Notes: generated from the letters alone by a model not told the origin. Counted from the stretch's first letter, positions 17,338 to 27,829 are shown. The stretch is 64,000 nt of DNA from Photorhabdus akhurstii (GCF_018448925.1 NZ_RCWE01000011.1:62001-126000); one strand, 5' to 3'. Numbers and translations: made by a program.

Positions 17338-17622
17338 TTAAGCACGCAGGAAGTCAATGTGTGCCAGTTTTGGTTTAAACGGATGGCGCTGTACAGCCTG
17401 CACTTTAACTTTAGTCTCTTTACCGTCGATAACCAGGGTCAGAACTTCGCTATAAAATTCAGCTTTGTGTTCCATATTGATAACTTGATCGTGATCCAGT
17501 TCAATAGAAATTGGCTCTTGGTTGCCACCGTATACGATAGCTGGAAACTTGTTAGCTCTACGCAGGCGGCGGCTCGCACCTTTGCCCTGCTCTTTACGTA
17601 CTTCTGCATTAATAGTAAACAT
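17338..17622 (-). CDS. rplY: 50S ribosomal protein L25
   Basis: The 94-residue protein is the single-domain short form of L25 ([20 protein letters not shown]... HIDFLRA), which binds 5S rRNA. It is the usual enterobacterial length and lies beside yejK as in E. coli. Frames read on the opposite strand here are shadows. Confidence 0.97.
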   Translation of the reverse strand: MFTINAEVRKEQGKGASRRLRRANKFPAIVYGGNQEPISIELDHDQVINMEHKAEFYSEVLTLVIDGKETKVKVQAVQRHPFKPKLAHIDFLRA

Positions 17623-17783
17623 TATTTTTTCTCTATTAAGAAGAAAATAAATCCTGCTACAGGCGACCCAGCAGCAGGTTCGAGATTTGGCTTAACATTT
17701 AACATAGTAGCATCGTGTCAAGCGGGCGGCATTCTAGCGAAAAATGGCGGTTACAGCAAATAGAATAGGTCAATCGGAACCTA

Positions 17784-19541
17784 TTAATATAATTCGTCTG
17801 CCCGTCGAAAACGCCCTTGGTAATCAAAGATTTTTTCACGAATCTGCCAGAATCGACCTTTTTTACGAGCGACAACAAAATCTGGATGACGCAATAGAGG
17901 TTGCTGGTGAACGATATCTGAGGCTGTTTTCCAGTTAAAAGGTATAGCCGGAGCACGCTGATGTTGACGAAGAAATTGGTACTCAAAGAGCCGTCGTTGG
18001 GCAGGGGTTGTCAACCGAAAACGTTCTGAAACGTCAGCGCCATCTTCATCGTAATAGATGATTTTCAGCCATTCTCCTTTACTGTCAATTTCAGGAATGA
18101 GCTGCATACCACCACAACGCAGTACCAGTGCGTCTTTGAGTTTCAATGCGGCTTTCAGCATATCGTCGGGATCGACCAGCACCTCTTGGCAACTGTGGCA
18201 ATGCCGTGCGGCGATATCATTTTCTGCACCGCAATGAGGGCAAAGCTTAAAACGAAAACGGAACTCACATTGGCGGCGTTTGCCGCATTGATCCTTTTCC
18301 CAACCCTGACAGCGGCGGCCGAAGTGTTCAATAATTTCACCGTCGGAGGTGCATTTTCCCCAAAATATATTGGCGAAGTTACAGATAGGGCAGAATACTT
18401 GAACCGGTTGGCTCTGTTTATCCGGTTTATTGCCGCCAACTTCTGGTGTGTAGAGATCGTGAGGATTTCCTGCATAATCGAGAATCAGGCAATCTTTTTT
18501 GCCGGGAAATAATCGTAAACCACGACCGATAATTTGCTGATATAGACTGACGGATTCAGTAGGACGCAGAATGGCTATCAGATCAACATGGGGAGCATCA
18601 AATCCAGTTGTTAATACGGCGACGTTAACCATATAGCGCAATTGCTGAGTTTTAAAGGCTTCGATGAACAGATCGCGATCAGCGGTTGATGTATCGGCGC
18701 TGACTAATGCGGCTTGGCCAGAAGGGAGTAATTGAAAAATTTCTTTGGCATGTTCGACAGTTGCCGCAAAAAGCATAACGCCTTTGCGATCAGCGGAATA
18801 TTCAATGACTTGTTTTATAATATGAGGTGTGATGCGTTTTTGTCGTTTGATTTCGTGATTTAAATCAGTTTCATTGAAAATACCTTGCTGACTGGAGCGA
18901 ACTTGGCTGAAATCATATTGCATAACCGGCATATCTAGCCGCTTTGGGGGGACCAGGAAACCGTGTTTAATCATATAACGCAGGGGCAATTCATATATGC
19001 AATCGTGGAAAAAACAGTTTTCATCACCACGGATCATTCCGTGATAGTGATATTGATATATCCAGCCGATAGCTAGTCTGTAAGGTGTTGCTGTTAAGCC
19101 AAGAATACGTAGTTGAGGGTTATTTTGCCGAAGGTGAAGAATAATTTGTTGATACTGGCTGTTTTCATCATCGCTAATGCGGTGACATTCATCAATTATC
19201 AGCAACGAGAATTGATTATCAAAATGCTCAAGATTACGGGCGACAGATTGAACACTACCAAACACCACTTTTCCTGCGCTTTGTTTTTGCTGCAATCCGG
19301 CGGAAAAAATATCTGCGGGTAAACCGTATGCGCAATATTTGCTGTAGTTCTGTGCAACTAATTCTTTTACATGAGCTAATACTAATACTTTCCCACGAGC
19401 TAATTTTGCCAGTTCAGCAATAACCAGGCTTTTACCTGCTCCCGTTGGTAATACAATGATCGCAGGCTCATGATGGCGCCGGAAGTGATTAACAGTGGCA
19501 TCCACGGCTTCTTGCTGATAGGGACGTAAAGTAAAAGTCAT
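17784..19541 (-). CDS. radD: DEAD/DEAH-family ATPase RadD (YejH)
   Basis: The 585-residue superfamily-2 helicase-like ATPase has Walker A PTGAGKS at 32-38, DECH at 117-120, GLTATPYR (motif III region), and a C-terminal helicase domain with [10 protein letters not shown] and [13 protein letters not shown] cysteine-rich zinc-binding part lies at about 385-465 (CPIC, CGKRRQC, CPHCG, CHSC). RadD functions in recombinational DNA repair with RecA and SSB in E. coli (586 residues). The cysteine pattern is intact. Confidence 0.95.
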   Translation of the reverse strand: MTFTLRPYQQEAVDATVNHFRRHHEPAIIVLPTGAGKSLVIAELAKLARGKVLVLAHVKELVAQNYSKYCAYGLPADIFSAGLQQKQSAGKVVFGSVQSVARNLEHFDNQFSLLIIDECHRISDDENSQYQQIILHLRQNNPQLRILGLTATPYRLAIGWIYQYHYHGMIRGDENCFFHDCIYELPLRYMIKHGFLVPPKRLDMPVMQYDFSQVRSSQQGIFNETDLNHEIKRQKRITPHIIKQVIEYSADRKGVMLFAATVEHAKEIFQLLPSGQAALVSADTSTADRDLFIEAFKTQQLRYMVNVAVLTTGFDAPHVDLIAILRPTESVSLYQQIIGRGLRLFPGKKDCLILDYAGNPHDLYTPEVGGNKPDKQSQPVQVFCPICNFANIFWGKCTSDGEIIEHFGRRCQGWEKDQCGKRRQCEFRFRFKLCPHCGAENDIAARHCHSCQEVLVDPDDMLKAALKLKDALVLRCGGMQLIPEIDSKGEWLKIIYYDEDGADVSERFRLTTPAQRRLFEYQFLRQHQRAPAIPFNWKTASDIVHQQPLLRHPDFVVARKKGRFWQIREKIFDYQGRFRRADELY

Positions 19542-19856
19542 GATCGTTCCGTAACAGAAAAATATTCGTAAAAGAGTAACATTTTTCTTATTAATTTGCT
19601 GTGGGTGGAAGTCAAGGTAAGATAATTATCTGATTGAGAGAAACTATAACTGGTTATAACAAATAGATAATTGTTGTTTATAGTAAACATAGTTATGATT
19701 AGCTTTCAAATCTTTTGGGTTAATTTCACATCTTCTTTTTTGGTGGCACTGTTTGGTGGCATTGTTTGGTGACATTGTGTTGTAGTGCCGAGGTAGTGCC
19801 AAAATAGTAGTGGATTACGTTCATGTTTAAATTAATTAATACAGGTGTCTTCATCC
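19542..19856. other. intergenic region between divergent radD and rsuA
   Basis: This should contain both promoters. It holds three tandem copies of a 13-bp unit (TTTGGTGGCACTG, TTTGGTGGCATTG, TTTGGTGACATTG at 19739-19777), followed by two further partial GTAGTGCC copies. No gene is visible. Confidence 0.6.
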
Positions 19857-20558
19857 ATGCGATTGGATAAATTTTTGTCACAACAGCTTGGTATCAGTCG
19901 GAATGACGTAGGACGCGAGCTGCGTGCGGGGCGTATCACTGTTGATGATGAGATTATAAAAACCGGAGCTTATAAATTAACTCTAGAGCAACAGGTCATG
20001 TTTGATGGTTCGTTATTGGAACAGCAGCAAGGGCCTCGTTATTTTATGCTAAATAAACCACAAGGGTATGTCTGTTCCACTGATGATCCGATAAATCCGA
20101 CCGTTCTCTATTTTATTGATGAATCGGCAGCGCATAAATTACATACGGCTGGTAGGTTGGATATGGATACCACCGGTCTGGTTTTGCTAACCGATGATGG
20201 TCAATGGTCTCATCGCATTACTTCCCCAAAACATCATTGTAAAAAAACATATCTAGTTACACTTGAATGCCCGGTTGCAGCAGAGACGGCAGATAAATTT
20301 CTTGCAGGTGTTCAACTTAATGGTGAAAAGACACTGACAAAACCCGCCCAACTGGAAATTCTGGAACCTCAAGTTGTCCGTCTGACAATTAGTGAAGGGC
20401 GTTATCATCAGGTAAAACGTATGTTTGCCGCGGTAGGGAATCGGGTAACAGAGCTTCATCGTGAGCGAATCGGCGAAATCATCTTAGATCCTGAATTGGA
20501 GCCAGGAGAGTATCGGCCATTGACTAAGCAAGAAATTGCCAGTGTCAATGTTCCTTAG
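19857..20558 (+). CDS. rsuA: 16S rRNA pseudouridine(516) synthase RsuA
   Basis: The 233-residue protein has an N-terminal S4 RNA-binding domain ([15 protein letters not shown]...) and a pseudouridine synthase domain with catalytic Asp102 in [10 protein letters not shown], plus the [14 protein letters not shown] motif. It converts U516 of 16S rRNA. Start ATG 19857 matches E. coli RsuA. The in-frame GTG at 19845 would add four residues and is not preferred. Confidence 0.95.
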   Translation: MRLDKFLSQQLGISRNDVGRELRAGRITVDDEIIKTGAYKLTLEQQVMFDGSLLEQQQGPRYFMLNKPQGYVCSTDDPINPTVLYFIDESAAHKLHTAGRLDMDTTGLVLLTDDGQWSHRITSPKHHCKKTYLVTLECPVAAETADKFLAGVQLNGEKTLTKPAQLEILEPQVVRLTISEGRYHQVKRMFAAVGNRVTELHRERIGEIILDPELEPGEYRPLTKQEIASVNVP

Positions 20559-20601
20559 TGCTAGTTTTAGTTAATTATTTTAAATTATTGGAGCAATATA
20601 C

Positions 20602-21786
20602 GTGCAACAACAACGATCATCCTATTTAGGACTGATTTTAATTCTTGGTCTGCTTTCTATGTTAATGCCTCTTGCCATTGATATGTATTTACCGAGTTTA
20701 CCGACTGTTGCCGAAGATTTCGGTGTAGATAGCGGGCAGGTTCAGATGACGCTGAGCAGTTATATTCTTGGTTTTGCTATCGGTCAGATGATATATGGTC
20801 CAATGGCTGACAGTTTGGGGCGTAAGCCGGTTATTCTGGGTGGGGTTGCTGTATTTGCTCTAGCTTCGGCTGCATGTGCAATGGTTCAGAATATCGATGA
20901 TTTTATTTATATGCGCTTTTTGCATGGTTTCTCCGCAGCCGCCGCAGGGGTTGTCATTAATGCGCTAATGCGAGATTTGTTCACCAAAGATGAATTCTCG
21001 CGCAGCATGTCTTTTGTAATATTGGTAATGACTGTTGCTCCATTAATTGCTCCAATTCTTGGTGGCATGATAATGATTTGGTTCACATGGCATGCTATTT
21101 TCTGGAGTATTGCGGTAACTGCTGTTATTACCGTATTCCTCGTTGCTTTCTTTATCAGAGAGACTTTGCCAAGAGAGAAAAGACAAAAATTTCATCTTCG
21201 TACAACTGTAAATCAGTTTATTATGTTATTTCGCCAGCGCCGTGTATTTTGCTATATTCTTGCCAGCAGTTTTTCATTTGCGGGAATGTTTTCTTTTCTC
21301 AGTGCAGGGCCGTTTGTTTATATTGAGTTAAATGGTGTTTCTCCTCAGCACTTTGGTTATTACTTTGCGCTTAATATTGCATTTATGTTTGTAATGACGA
21401 CAATAAATAGTCGCTATGTCCGACGTTTTGGTGCGTTGAAGATGATGTATTTTGGTTTGAGTGTGCAGTTTGTGATGGGGATCTGGTTGTTACTGTCTAC
21501 CACACTCGATTTTGGCTTTATTGCTTTGGTCATCGGTGTTGCAGCTTATATATGTGGTATTTCTATGATTACATCTAATGTCATGGCGGTGGTTTTAGAT
21601 GATTACCCACATATGGCCGGAACGGTGTCTTCATTTGCGGGTACAATTCGTTATGGTATTAGTGCCTTGGTTGGTGCATTACTTGCCATGTTACCAGCAC
21701 AAAATGCCTGGCCAATGGTTGGCTCTATGGTTTTATCTGTTATTTTAGCTGTGCTGTTTATTATGTATACAAAAAAGAGTCGGTAA
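20602..21786 (+). CDS. bcr: Bcr/CflA family drug efflux MFS transporter
   Basis: The 394-residue protein has 12 predicted membrane helices and the MFS motif A (ADSLGRKPVILGG) between helices 2 and 3, plus MPLAIDMYLPSLP typical of bicyclomycin/chloramphenicol exporters. It starts with GTG at 20602 with GGAG ten bases upstream. It follows rsuA by 43 bases on the same strand, as in E. coli, and is probably cotranscribed. Confidence 0.93.
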   Translation: MQQQRSSYLGLILILGLLSMLMPLAIDMYLPSLPTVAEDFGVDSGQVQMTLSSYILGFAIGQMIYGPMADSLGRKPVILGGVAVFALASAACAMVQNIDDFIYMRFLHGFSAAAAGVVINALMRDLFTKDEFSRSMSFVILVMTVAPLIAPILGGMIMIWFTWHAIFWSIAVTAVITVFLVAFFIRETLPREKRQKFHLRTTVNQFIMLFRQRRVFCYILASSFSFAGMFSFLSAGPFVYIELNGVSPQHFGYYFALNIAFMFVMTTINSRYVRRFGALKMMYFGLSVQFVMGIWLLLSTTLDFGFIALVIGVAAYICGISMITSNVMAVVLDDYPHMAGTVSSFAGTIRYGISALVGALLAMLPAQNAWPMVGSMVLSVILAVLFIMYTKKSR

Positions 21787-21796
21787 ATAAAAACAG

Positions 21797-21826
21797 AAGG
21801 CTGTTTTCATGTGCAGCCTTTTCTTT
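21797..21826 (+). terminator. terminator after bcr
   Basis: AAGGCTG (21797-21803) pairs with CAGCCTT (21814-21820), followed by a T-rich tract. Confidence 0.65.
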
Positions 21827-22794
21827 AAAAAGAAAATTATTGTAAGCGAAAAATATTTTTGATGATATTTTACGGTTATAATTTAATGAGAGATTATTGA
21901 GGAACCATTTTATTCTAAAATGTATATCTTCTTTCATTGATATATTCTTGATTGATAGTGGTAAGATTTAATATGATTTATTAAATCATATTCTTATGGT
22001 GTTTTTTTTATTTTAATATTTACCATTAAATAATGAGGCTGTAATGAGTTTGTGGTATCAGTAGCATTTTCTGTATCACTGGAATTATCATTAAAAACGA
22101 TAATTTTATTAAAGAGAGTATTTTTCCTGAATATTTCGGGGAATTGAAAATTGGTTGTGCTTAATAGCTATAAATAGTGGTACTGATCTATTTATAGCGA
22201 GGTGAAACTATTGTTGTTTCATTGTTGTTTCATTGTTGTTTTATTATTGCTGTTGTGTTTTGTTGATTTTTGTATTCCCGTTGGGCTAACAGGCTAACTT
22301 TTGACTGTAAGGAAATTCCGAAATGTTCTGCTATGAGAATAAGTTGTTGTTGATGTATTGATAGTAATTATAAGTCTTTGTTGTATTTTTGTTAAATTAA
22401 CAAATATTAAATGGCGTTATTATTAGGTTGTCTTTAATTATACCTTATAAAACACATTGTTATCTATTTGTTTTTACAGTTCTTATTTGATTTTTATGTT
22501 AAAGTGTTGAGTTGAAAAAATAAAATATGTAAACAATCATTAAACATAAAGTTGGGTTTTTGCATAAAAATTAGTTGAGTTTTCTTTAAAAAAAGTATAA
22601 ATATATGAGAAATGAGAGATTGATCTCACTTTTTCTAAGGTGAAATTTGGAATTAATGTAATACTATAAACACAAATTTAACTTTTCGTTTACCTTTTTT
22701 GGGGGTTAGTTATTCGGTTTTGGCGAGTAGAACACCTGAAGATAGCCGCTAACTTTAACTTTTGTATCTATGTTCTTTCAGGTAGGAATGATTC
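21827..22794. other. long AT-rich spacer between bcr and yejG
   Basis: Nearly 1 kb holds no supportable gene. It contains a 10-bp perfect inverted repeat GCTATAAATA/TATTTATAGC (22167-22176 and 22189-22198) and three tandem copies of ATTGTTGTTTC/T (22210-22242). GTTAG and CTAAC lie about 40 bases apart just before yejG and could pair. In E. coli yejG and bcr are close neighbours, so the spacer has expanded here. Confidence 0.5.
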
Positions 22795-23139
22795 GTGAAT
22801 AATATTCAGCTTTCGGTAGTACATCGGCTGCCGCAAAGTTACAGGTGGTCACCCGGTTTTGTGGGTATCAAAGTTGAGCCACTTCCGGTTGATGAAGTGA
22901 ATGCAGAGAGCAGCCTGATGGGGTTGAAGTTACTCAGCCACGAGGACGGGGCTGCGTGGAATGTTATGCAAAAATTGCAGCAATCACTTGCTGATATGCA
23001 AATCGGAAGCACTGTGATTGAGTTGGAAGGTCAACCGTGCTTATTTATTAATAGTGAAGATGAAAGTGCGGTTATGTGTCGTTTGAAGACACTTGGCGCT
23101 GCCATTGCTGAAAAGATAACTGCGCTTTATCCATTCTGA
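22795..23139 (+). CDS. yejG: YejG family protein
   Basis: The 114-residue protein aligns with E. coli YejG over its whole length (SVVHRLPQSYRWSPGFVGIKVEP..., LEGQPCLFIN...). Its function is not settled. It begins with GTG at 22795, with AGGTAGGA upstream. The start matches that of E. coli YejG (MTSLQLSIVHRLPQ). Confidence 0.92.
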   Translation: MNNIQLSVVHRLPQSYRWSPGFVGIKVEPLPVDEVNAESSLMGLKLLSHEDGAAWNVMQKLQQSLADMQIGSTVIELEGQPCLFINSEDESAVMCRLKTLGAAIAEKITALYPF

Positions 23140-23149
23140 TATAAACGCG

Positions 23150-23182
23150 AAAAGCGCTTCCTTTGATGGAGGCGCTTTTTTG
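23150..23182 (+). terminator. terminator after yejG
   Basis: AAAAGCGCTTCC (23150-23161) pairs with GGAGGCGCTTTT (23168-23179) with one G-T pair, followed by T residues. Confidence 0.85.
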
Positions 23183-23202
23183 TGGGCAAGGGAAAAATTT
23201 TT

Positions 23203-23254
23203 AGCCGTTAGGTACTTTTTAGCCGTTAGGTACAATCAGCCGTTAGGTACCATG
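23203..23254. repeat. three tandem 17-bp copies at the mepS 3' end
   Basis: AGCCGTTAGGTAC occurs at 23203-23215, 23221-23233 and 23238-23250. The last copy encodes the final residues VPNG and the stop of mepS on the minus strand. The other two lie just downstream and repeat the same end, including in-frame-like stop codons. Confidence 0.85.
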
Positions 23255-23826
23255 CTATTGCTGATGACTCGGCGACTGCCGTAATAACGTTTGCTCCAGT
23301 ATGTGCTGCTTAACCTGGAAACGACGACACCATTGCTGGTAGAAGCATGGACGAATTGGTCATTGCCAACATAGATGCCAATATGCCTGGTTCGTGCACC
23401 TGTCTTAAATAAGACTAAATCGCCAGGGCGCAATTTTGAGCGGTCGATTTTTTTGCCAATATTTTGTTGTTCAAATGTTGAACGTGGCAGTTCCATACCA
23501 AACTGATCACGGAAAGTACGTTGAACAAAGCCAGAACAATCTATACCGCGTTTAGTATCGCCACCGAGTCGATACGCAACGCCCTTCCAGCCATTGTATT
23601 GGCTAAGAATTTTAGATTTTATATCCAGATTACGAACAAGCGCTTCGAATTCATCCTGAGACGCTTGAAGTAAGAAGCCGTTCTTACCGTTTACTGCATG
23701 CGTATCAGTTTGTGTGTTACGAAACCTTGATGAATCTGGCGAGCTGCACGCGGATAAAGTGATCGCTACGAACAGCGCGGGTATCAGCCGCGTAATGTAT
23801 CTCAGAGCCGGTTGAGACTTGACCAT
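23236..23826 (-). CDS. mepS: murein DD-endopeptidase MepS (Spr), outer-membrane lipoprotein
   Basis: The 196-residue lipoprotein has a lipobox LSAC with lipidated Cys27 and an NlpC/P60 catalytic domain: Cys97 in [10 protein letters not shown], His148 in TRHIGIYVG, His160 in FVHAST. MepS cleaves D-Ala-mDap cross-links to let peptidoglycan expand and is degraded by NlpI-Prc in E. coli. The C-terminus is extended or altered by the VPNG sequence that lies within a tandem repeat. Confidence 0.94.
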   Translation of the reverse strand: MVKSQPALRYITRLIPALFVAITLSACSSPDSSRFRNTQTDTHAVNGKNGFLLQASQDEFEALVRNLDIKSKILSQYNGWKGVAYRLGGDTKRGIDCSGFVQRTFRDQFGMELPRSTFEQQNIGKKIDRSKLRPGDLVLFKTGARTRHIGIYVGNDQFVHASTSNGVVVSRLSSTYWSKRYYGSRRVISNSMVPNG

Positions 23827-24183
23827 TATTTTTGTTTTCCCTTGCTATCCTTACCTTAGTTGGTCGCTATTATTGAAAAATATCAAACGCTTCGAAGCCT
23901 GGTGTTAGAAAAAACAATGAGTAAACAACGCGCTTGGTGAAAAAACGCGCCTGATGCCACGTTTTATAACGATATTTACAATAAATGTCATTCAGACCGA
24001 GAGTACAGAAACAATCAGGAAAAGGCGAGTATTTAATGACATAATTTACAAAAAATTAGATTTCTAAGTAGGAGAGATCAGGAGTGTTGCTAATTTATGT
24101 TATTTATGTGGGTTTTATGAGCTATTGGGAAGGTTAAATATCTTCCCAATATTATTCGGTAAAAAGAGTTTAAGGGAAAGATC
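23827..24183. other. intergenic region between lpxT and mepS
   Basis: This 357-base AT-rich stretch should carry the mepS promoter. I see no gene. No clear terminator for lpxT is recognised at its end near 24150-24180. Confidence 0.4.
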
Positions 24184-24888
24184 TTAAATTGTGCGACCAA
24201 TTTGTGGCAGATTCTTATCCAGCCAGTTAATCATGATGTCACTTAATGGTGTTAATAGTAGCCAACTTGTTCCGATTAGCACCAGTGATAAAGAGCCGAC
24301 GGCAATATCAGTAAACCAATGCGCTCCTGCCATGATACGAGGTAATGCAAAGATTACCATGATCAATAATGCGATACAGAATGCTCTACCTGAGATATAG
24401 CGAAGGATAAAGCAGCTAAAAATCAGGAGCATTAATCCGTGATCGCCTGGAAAGCTATCGCCTGATGCATCTTTTGTTGCCAGATTGGTCATTTCGCTAA
24501 TACGATTGATATGATCAAAGGTTAATGTTGGACTTGGGCGGATAACCGGGAGTAGATGACCGATTTGGTTAAGTATAACTGCGCTTATTATCATGACCAG
24601 ACCAATCATGAATAATCTGCGTTTGCCATCGTAATTCTGTTTACGAAAAGCGTTGTAATATAGTAATCCCATACATAAAAGCGAAATGGCATCGAAAGCC
24701 CTGATATTCACAAATGCTACAAATTCTGTGAATACTGAACCTGGGATTAATTTCTCATTAAAGAAGTGGAAGATTGCAGAGTCGATTTTGAACCAAAAAC
24801 CGTGCTGTTCTGGTAAATACCAAGAGAGAAACAGAGTAATCCCCAACAGGTTCAATATAAATATGGTAAATGAGTGACTGCGTGTCAT
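24184..24888 (-). CDS. lpxT: lipid A 1-diphosphate synthase LpxT (PAP2 superfamily)
   Basis: The 234-residue inner-membrane protein has six predicted helices and the PAP2 phosphatase motifs: RPSP (about 117-120), SFPGDHG (145-151), and R-IMAGAHW-TD (184-194). It aligns with E. coli LpxT (YeiU) along its length, including the LTPLSD segment near the C-terminus. LpxT transfers phosphate from undecaprenyl pyrophosphate to lipid A at the periplasmic face. It lies near mepS, as in E. coli. Confidence 0.92.
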   Translation of the reverse strand: MTRSHSFTIFILNLLGITLFLSWYLPEQHGFWFKIDSAIFHFFNEKLIPGSVFTEFVAFVNIRAFDAISLLCMGLLYYNAFRKQNYDGKRRLFMIGLVMIISAVILNQIGHLLPVIRPSPTLTFDHINRISEMTNLATKDASGDSFPGDHGLMLLIFSCFILRYISGRAFCIALLIMVIFALPRIMAGAHWFTDIAVGSLSLVLIGTSWLLLTPLSDIMINWLDKNLPQIGRTI

Positions 24889-25318
24889 GGGAGACCTATT
24901 TGTTAAAAATAAAATAAGTGGTAACTAAACTTACAATTATGTTGGTTAATATAACAAATATTGAGTAATAATGTCACAATTCTTAATCATAAGTTAATTT
25001 GTTGTTTTTTTATCTACCTTGTGCTTTTTCCTTCATTTTTTATTTACTTTGGTAACTATATCTGTTCAATTCTGCGGGTTTTTATTGAGTGATGTTGTGG
25101 TGTTTAAGGTTGTAAATTCTTAATTTATTGATAATTATCTCTGATAATTCTAATGTTGGAAGATATAAATATCTTAATCAGCTTTAATCGCTAAAAATCA
25201 TAAATAAACAACGAAAATAGCCGTTACCAATACATAGACTCATAAATTTTTCCGATTTCTAGGTTGATTTCATTTTTGGAAATCGCAGCGAATGATGCTG
25301 TTTTATAGTGAGGGCTTT
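24889..25318. other. non-coding spacer upstream of lpxT and of the fimbrial-like gene
   Basis: AT-rich sequence separates divergently transcribed genes and must hold both promoters. No open frame or structured RNA could be supported. Confidence 0.4.
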
Positions 25319-25636
25319 ATGTCTATGTTCCGGGTTATGATGGGTTGCTTTTTTCTGATGATTCCTGGTTTTGTCAATAGCGGATCAGAAACAACATCAA
25401 ATACAGGGGTTATTCGCTTTTCAGGTGCGATCGTTGAATCACCGTGTCGTTTTGATTGGCGTGATAACTGGGCTGACACCACTTGTTGGCGAAAGGGACA
25501 TAAAATTACCCAACGACGAAAGCTCGATTTGCAAAATGATATTTATTTTTATTTACCACACCAAATGGGGGTAACAGAGATTAAATGGATAAAAGGAAAA
25601 GATAAAATCGGTGTTGTTACAATTTTCTATAATTGA
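25319..25636 (+). CDS. small secreted protein with a fimbrial-subunit-like N-terminus
   Basis: From ATG 25319 (AGGG five bases upstream) the product has 105 residues with a signal peptide (MSMFRVMMGCFFLMIPGFVNS). The mature part begins with GVIRFSGAIVESPC, the motif at the start of chaperone-usher pilin subunits, but the protein is much shorter than a pilin (about 150-180). It lacks the usual second half of the fold and the penultimate tyrosine motif. Two further cysteine/tryptophan-rich positions follow (DWRDNWADTTCWR). It could be a truncated pilin or a distinct small periplasmic protein. No chaperone or usher gene is nearby. Confidence 0.6.
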   Translation: MSMFRVMMGCFFLMIPGFVNSGSETTSNTGVIRFSGAIVESPCRFDWRDNWADTTCWRKGHKITQRRKLDLQNDIYFYLPHQMGVTEIKWIKGKDKIGVVTIFYN

Positions 25637-25840
25637 TGTTAAGAAAAATTTTAGAAGAGGAGTAAGGATTTTATTTGTCATTGCTAAAATGAATGAGTGA
25701 CAAATTTATGTTGTATTTTATTTGAGAATTTAAATTATCTCTAAATGCTAAAGGGAAAGTAGGTGACTGATTTAATTAATGGAATAGCTAAAGTGAGTTA
25801 CCCTGTTTTATACCGGGCAACTCAGAATTAGATAATATTG

Positions 25841-26413
25841 TTAATCGCAACGTCCCATATAGCGACGTTCTGCAATATGAATACGGATTTTTTCCCCGCT
25901 ACTGATATATTCAGGTACTTGCACGGTGAGTCCGGTGCTCATTTTGGCAGGTTTTGTCCGTGCACTGGCTGAAGCGCCTTTAATTCCTGGGGCTGTTTCT
26001 TCGATAACCATATCGACTGTCTGTGGCAGTTCAAGGGCAATGACTTGTCCTTCGATTGTCAGAACTTGCATGCCCGGCAGGCCACCTTCGGGAATAAATA
26101 ATAACTCTTCTTCGATTTGTTCCTTTTTAAAGTGATAAGGTGTGAAATCTTCATCATCCATGAAAACATATTCATCACCATCAATATAAGAAAAGTTAAC
26201 GCTACGACGAGTCAGGCTGATCGTATCAAGGATATCATCGCCTTTGAAACGTTCTTCCACTTTCTGGCCGGTGCGGATATCAGTAAAGCGCATTTTATAT
26301 AATGTGCTAGCCCCTCGGGCGCTTGGTGCTTGAATATCAATGTCTTTGACTAGCAGTAATTTACCATTATAACTGACGGCACTACCGCGTTTAATTTCGT
26401 TGGCTTTAGCCAT
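25841..26413 (-). CDS. efpL: elongation factor P-like protein EfpL (YeiP)
   Basis: The 190-residue protein aligns with E. coli YeiP end to end ([10 protein letters not shown]..., final [12 protein letters not shown]). The EF-P lysine position is replaced by Arg33 in APSARGAST, as in the EfpL family, which relieves ribosome stalling at difficult motifs without the EF-P modification. An upstream in-frame GTG-type extension to 26455 adds 14 residues and is rejected in favour of the ATG at 26413, which has AAGG upstream. Confidence 0.94.
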   Translation of the reverse strand: MAKANEIKRGSAVSYNGKLLLVKDIDIQAPSARGASTLYKMRFTDIRTGQKVEERFKGDDILDTISLTRRSVNFSYIDGDEYVFMDDEDFTPYHFKKEQIEEELLFIPEGGLPGMQVLTIEGQVIALELPQTVDMVIEETAPGIKGASASARTKPAKMSTGLTVQVPEYISSGEKIRIHIAERRYMGRCD

Positions 26414-26496
26414 ATGTAACCTTCCATAAAACTGCAAGAGAATAATCGGCGACAAAATTACTCGCAGTCAGGGCATTAGGCAAGTAGGGATTAAAA

Positions 26497-26524
26497 AACC
26501 CCGCTGTTTTTTTACATTGGGGTT
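26497..26524 (-). terminator. terminator after mtr
   Basis: On the minus strand AACCCC pairs with GGGGTT around an A-rich loop, followed by six T residues. It lies between the end of mtr and the start of efpL. Confidence 0.7.
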
Positions 26525-26543
26525 GTAGTAAGAATGTTTTATA

Positions 26544-27803
26544 TCAACGATACACAGGTAATAAATCAAGGGAGGACAAAATATGAGCTATGGCATTTAT
26601 CAGACCAAACAGGATGACAAACCCAATAAGGAATTTTCCTCCTGGCGCTCGGTAGCTGGCTTCTGGAAAGCGCTGACGACTTGCCCGAGCCATAAGTGCT
26701 GGAATAATGACAGCCCAGATAGTTGCAGCAAATCCAGCGAAACCAATAGCATATAGAAAACCATTGGGGAACAGTAAAGCTAGTGCTGTTGGTGGAATAA
26801 ATGTCACTAATGCAGATTTTAACCGGCCGGTGTTATTATCTTTAAAACCAAAGAAGTCAGCTATGTAATCAAATAGCCCTAAAGAGACACCAAGAAATGA
26901 ACTTGCTAATGCCATATAAGAAAAGGCATTTAGAAGCTGGTGAACGGTTTCGCTGTTTGTTGTATTATCCATATGCTTTAATAAAGCATCGATATTCCCG
27001 CCATCAGCAATAATCTGTTTGAATACTTCGCGGGGAATATTTCCTTGAATGACATATTGCCACAAGATGTAAATAGTTAATGCGATTAACGTACCGAATA
27101 ACAGGCTGCGAATAACAGCTTTGCTATCTTTATGATAATATTTTACTAAACTTGGAATGTTACCGTGATATCCGAATGAGACGAGTAAATAGGGCAGAGC
27201 GGCTAAAGCATAAGGCATATAACTTGTTGATGTGTCGTTTGATATAGCATCCGTCTGATTAAACAGGATGACATATTTAACTTCGGTAAACATACCGCCA
27301 GCGGACATAAAAAAAGTAATCACCATACCGCCGATCAAAATTGTGCTCAGACGATCCACAGCTTGAGTCGATAACCAGACAATAAGTGCAACGATAAAGG
27401 CGAAAATAAGGCCAGCATTTGCCTGTGATATCGGAATAATATTTTTAAAATTGTGGACAATAATTGAGCCGCCCGCTGAAATATAGGCATAGGTCAATAT
27501 ATAAAGCACGAATGCAATAGAGATACCATTGATGGCATTCCATCCTTTACCGAGTAAATCTTTAGTCATGGTATGGAAGCTGGCGCCTGATGGATAGTTC
27601 AGGTTGGTTTCTAGTATCATCAAGCCGGAAAAATACATACACGCCCATGTGTAAACCAGCAAAATAATTGAGCCAGTAAACCAGACTCCAGAAGTTACCA
27701 CAGGAGTAGAGAACATTCCTGCACCGACAGCAGTTCCGGCAATGATCATTGCACCTCCCAGTATGGGAGGGCGCTTTAAACTCTGGGTTGTCTCAATGGA
27801 CAT
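26544..27803 (-). CDS. mtr: tryptophan-specific transporter Mtr
   Basis: The 419-residue protein is a hydroxy/aromatic amino acid permease with about 11 membrane helices. It matches E. coli Mtr in GGAMIIAGTAVGAGMFSTPVV, SGLMILE-NLNYP-GASF, LGKGWNAINGISIAFVLYIL, SFGYHGNIPSLVKYY and the C-terminus HILSS-DLLPVY. Mtr imports tryptophan with protons and in E. coli is controlled by TrpR and TyrR. TyrP is the nearest alternative, but the signature regions favour Mtr. Confidence 0.9.
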   Translation of the reverse strand: MSIETTQSLKRPPILGGAMIIAGTAVGAGMFSTPVVTSGVWFTGSIILLVYTWACMYFSGLMILETNLNYPSGASFHTMTKDLLGKGWNAINGISIAFVLYILTYAYISAGGSIIVHNFKNIIPISQANAGLIFAFIVALIVWLSTQAVDRLSTILIGGMVITFFMSAGGMFTEVKYVILFNQTDAISNDTSTSYMPYALAALPYLLVSFGYHGNIPSLVKYYHKDSKAVIRSLLFGTLIALTIYILWQYVIQGNIPREVFKQIIADGGNIDALLKHMDNTTNSETVHQLLNAFSYMALASSFLGVSLGLFDYIADFFGFKDNNTGRLKSALVTFIPPTALALLFPNGFLYAIGFAGFAATIWAVIIPALMARASRQRFPEASYRAPGGKFLIGFVILFGLINAIAHILSSLDLLPVYR

Positions 27804-27829
27804 ATTTAACTCCTGCTGGTATATTGTTT

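Noticed and set aside
25800-25840. Terminator after efpL
   Set aside because: GAGTT and AACTC can pair, but the stem has mismatches and there is no T run on the minus strand.
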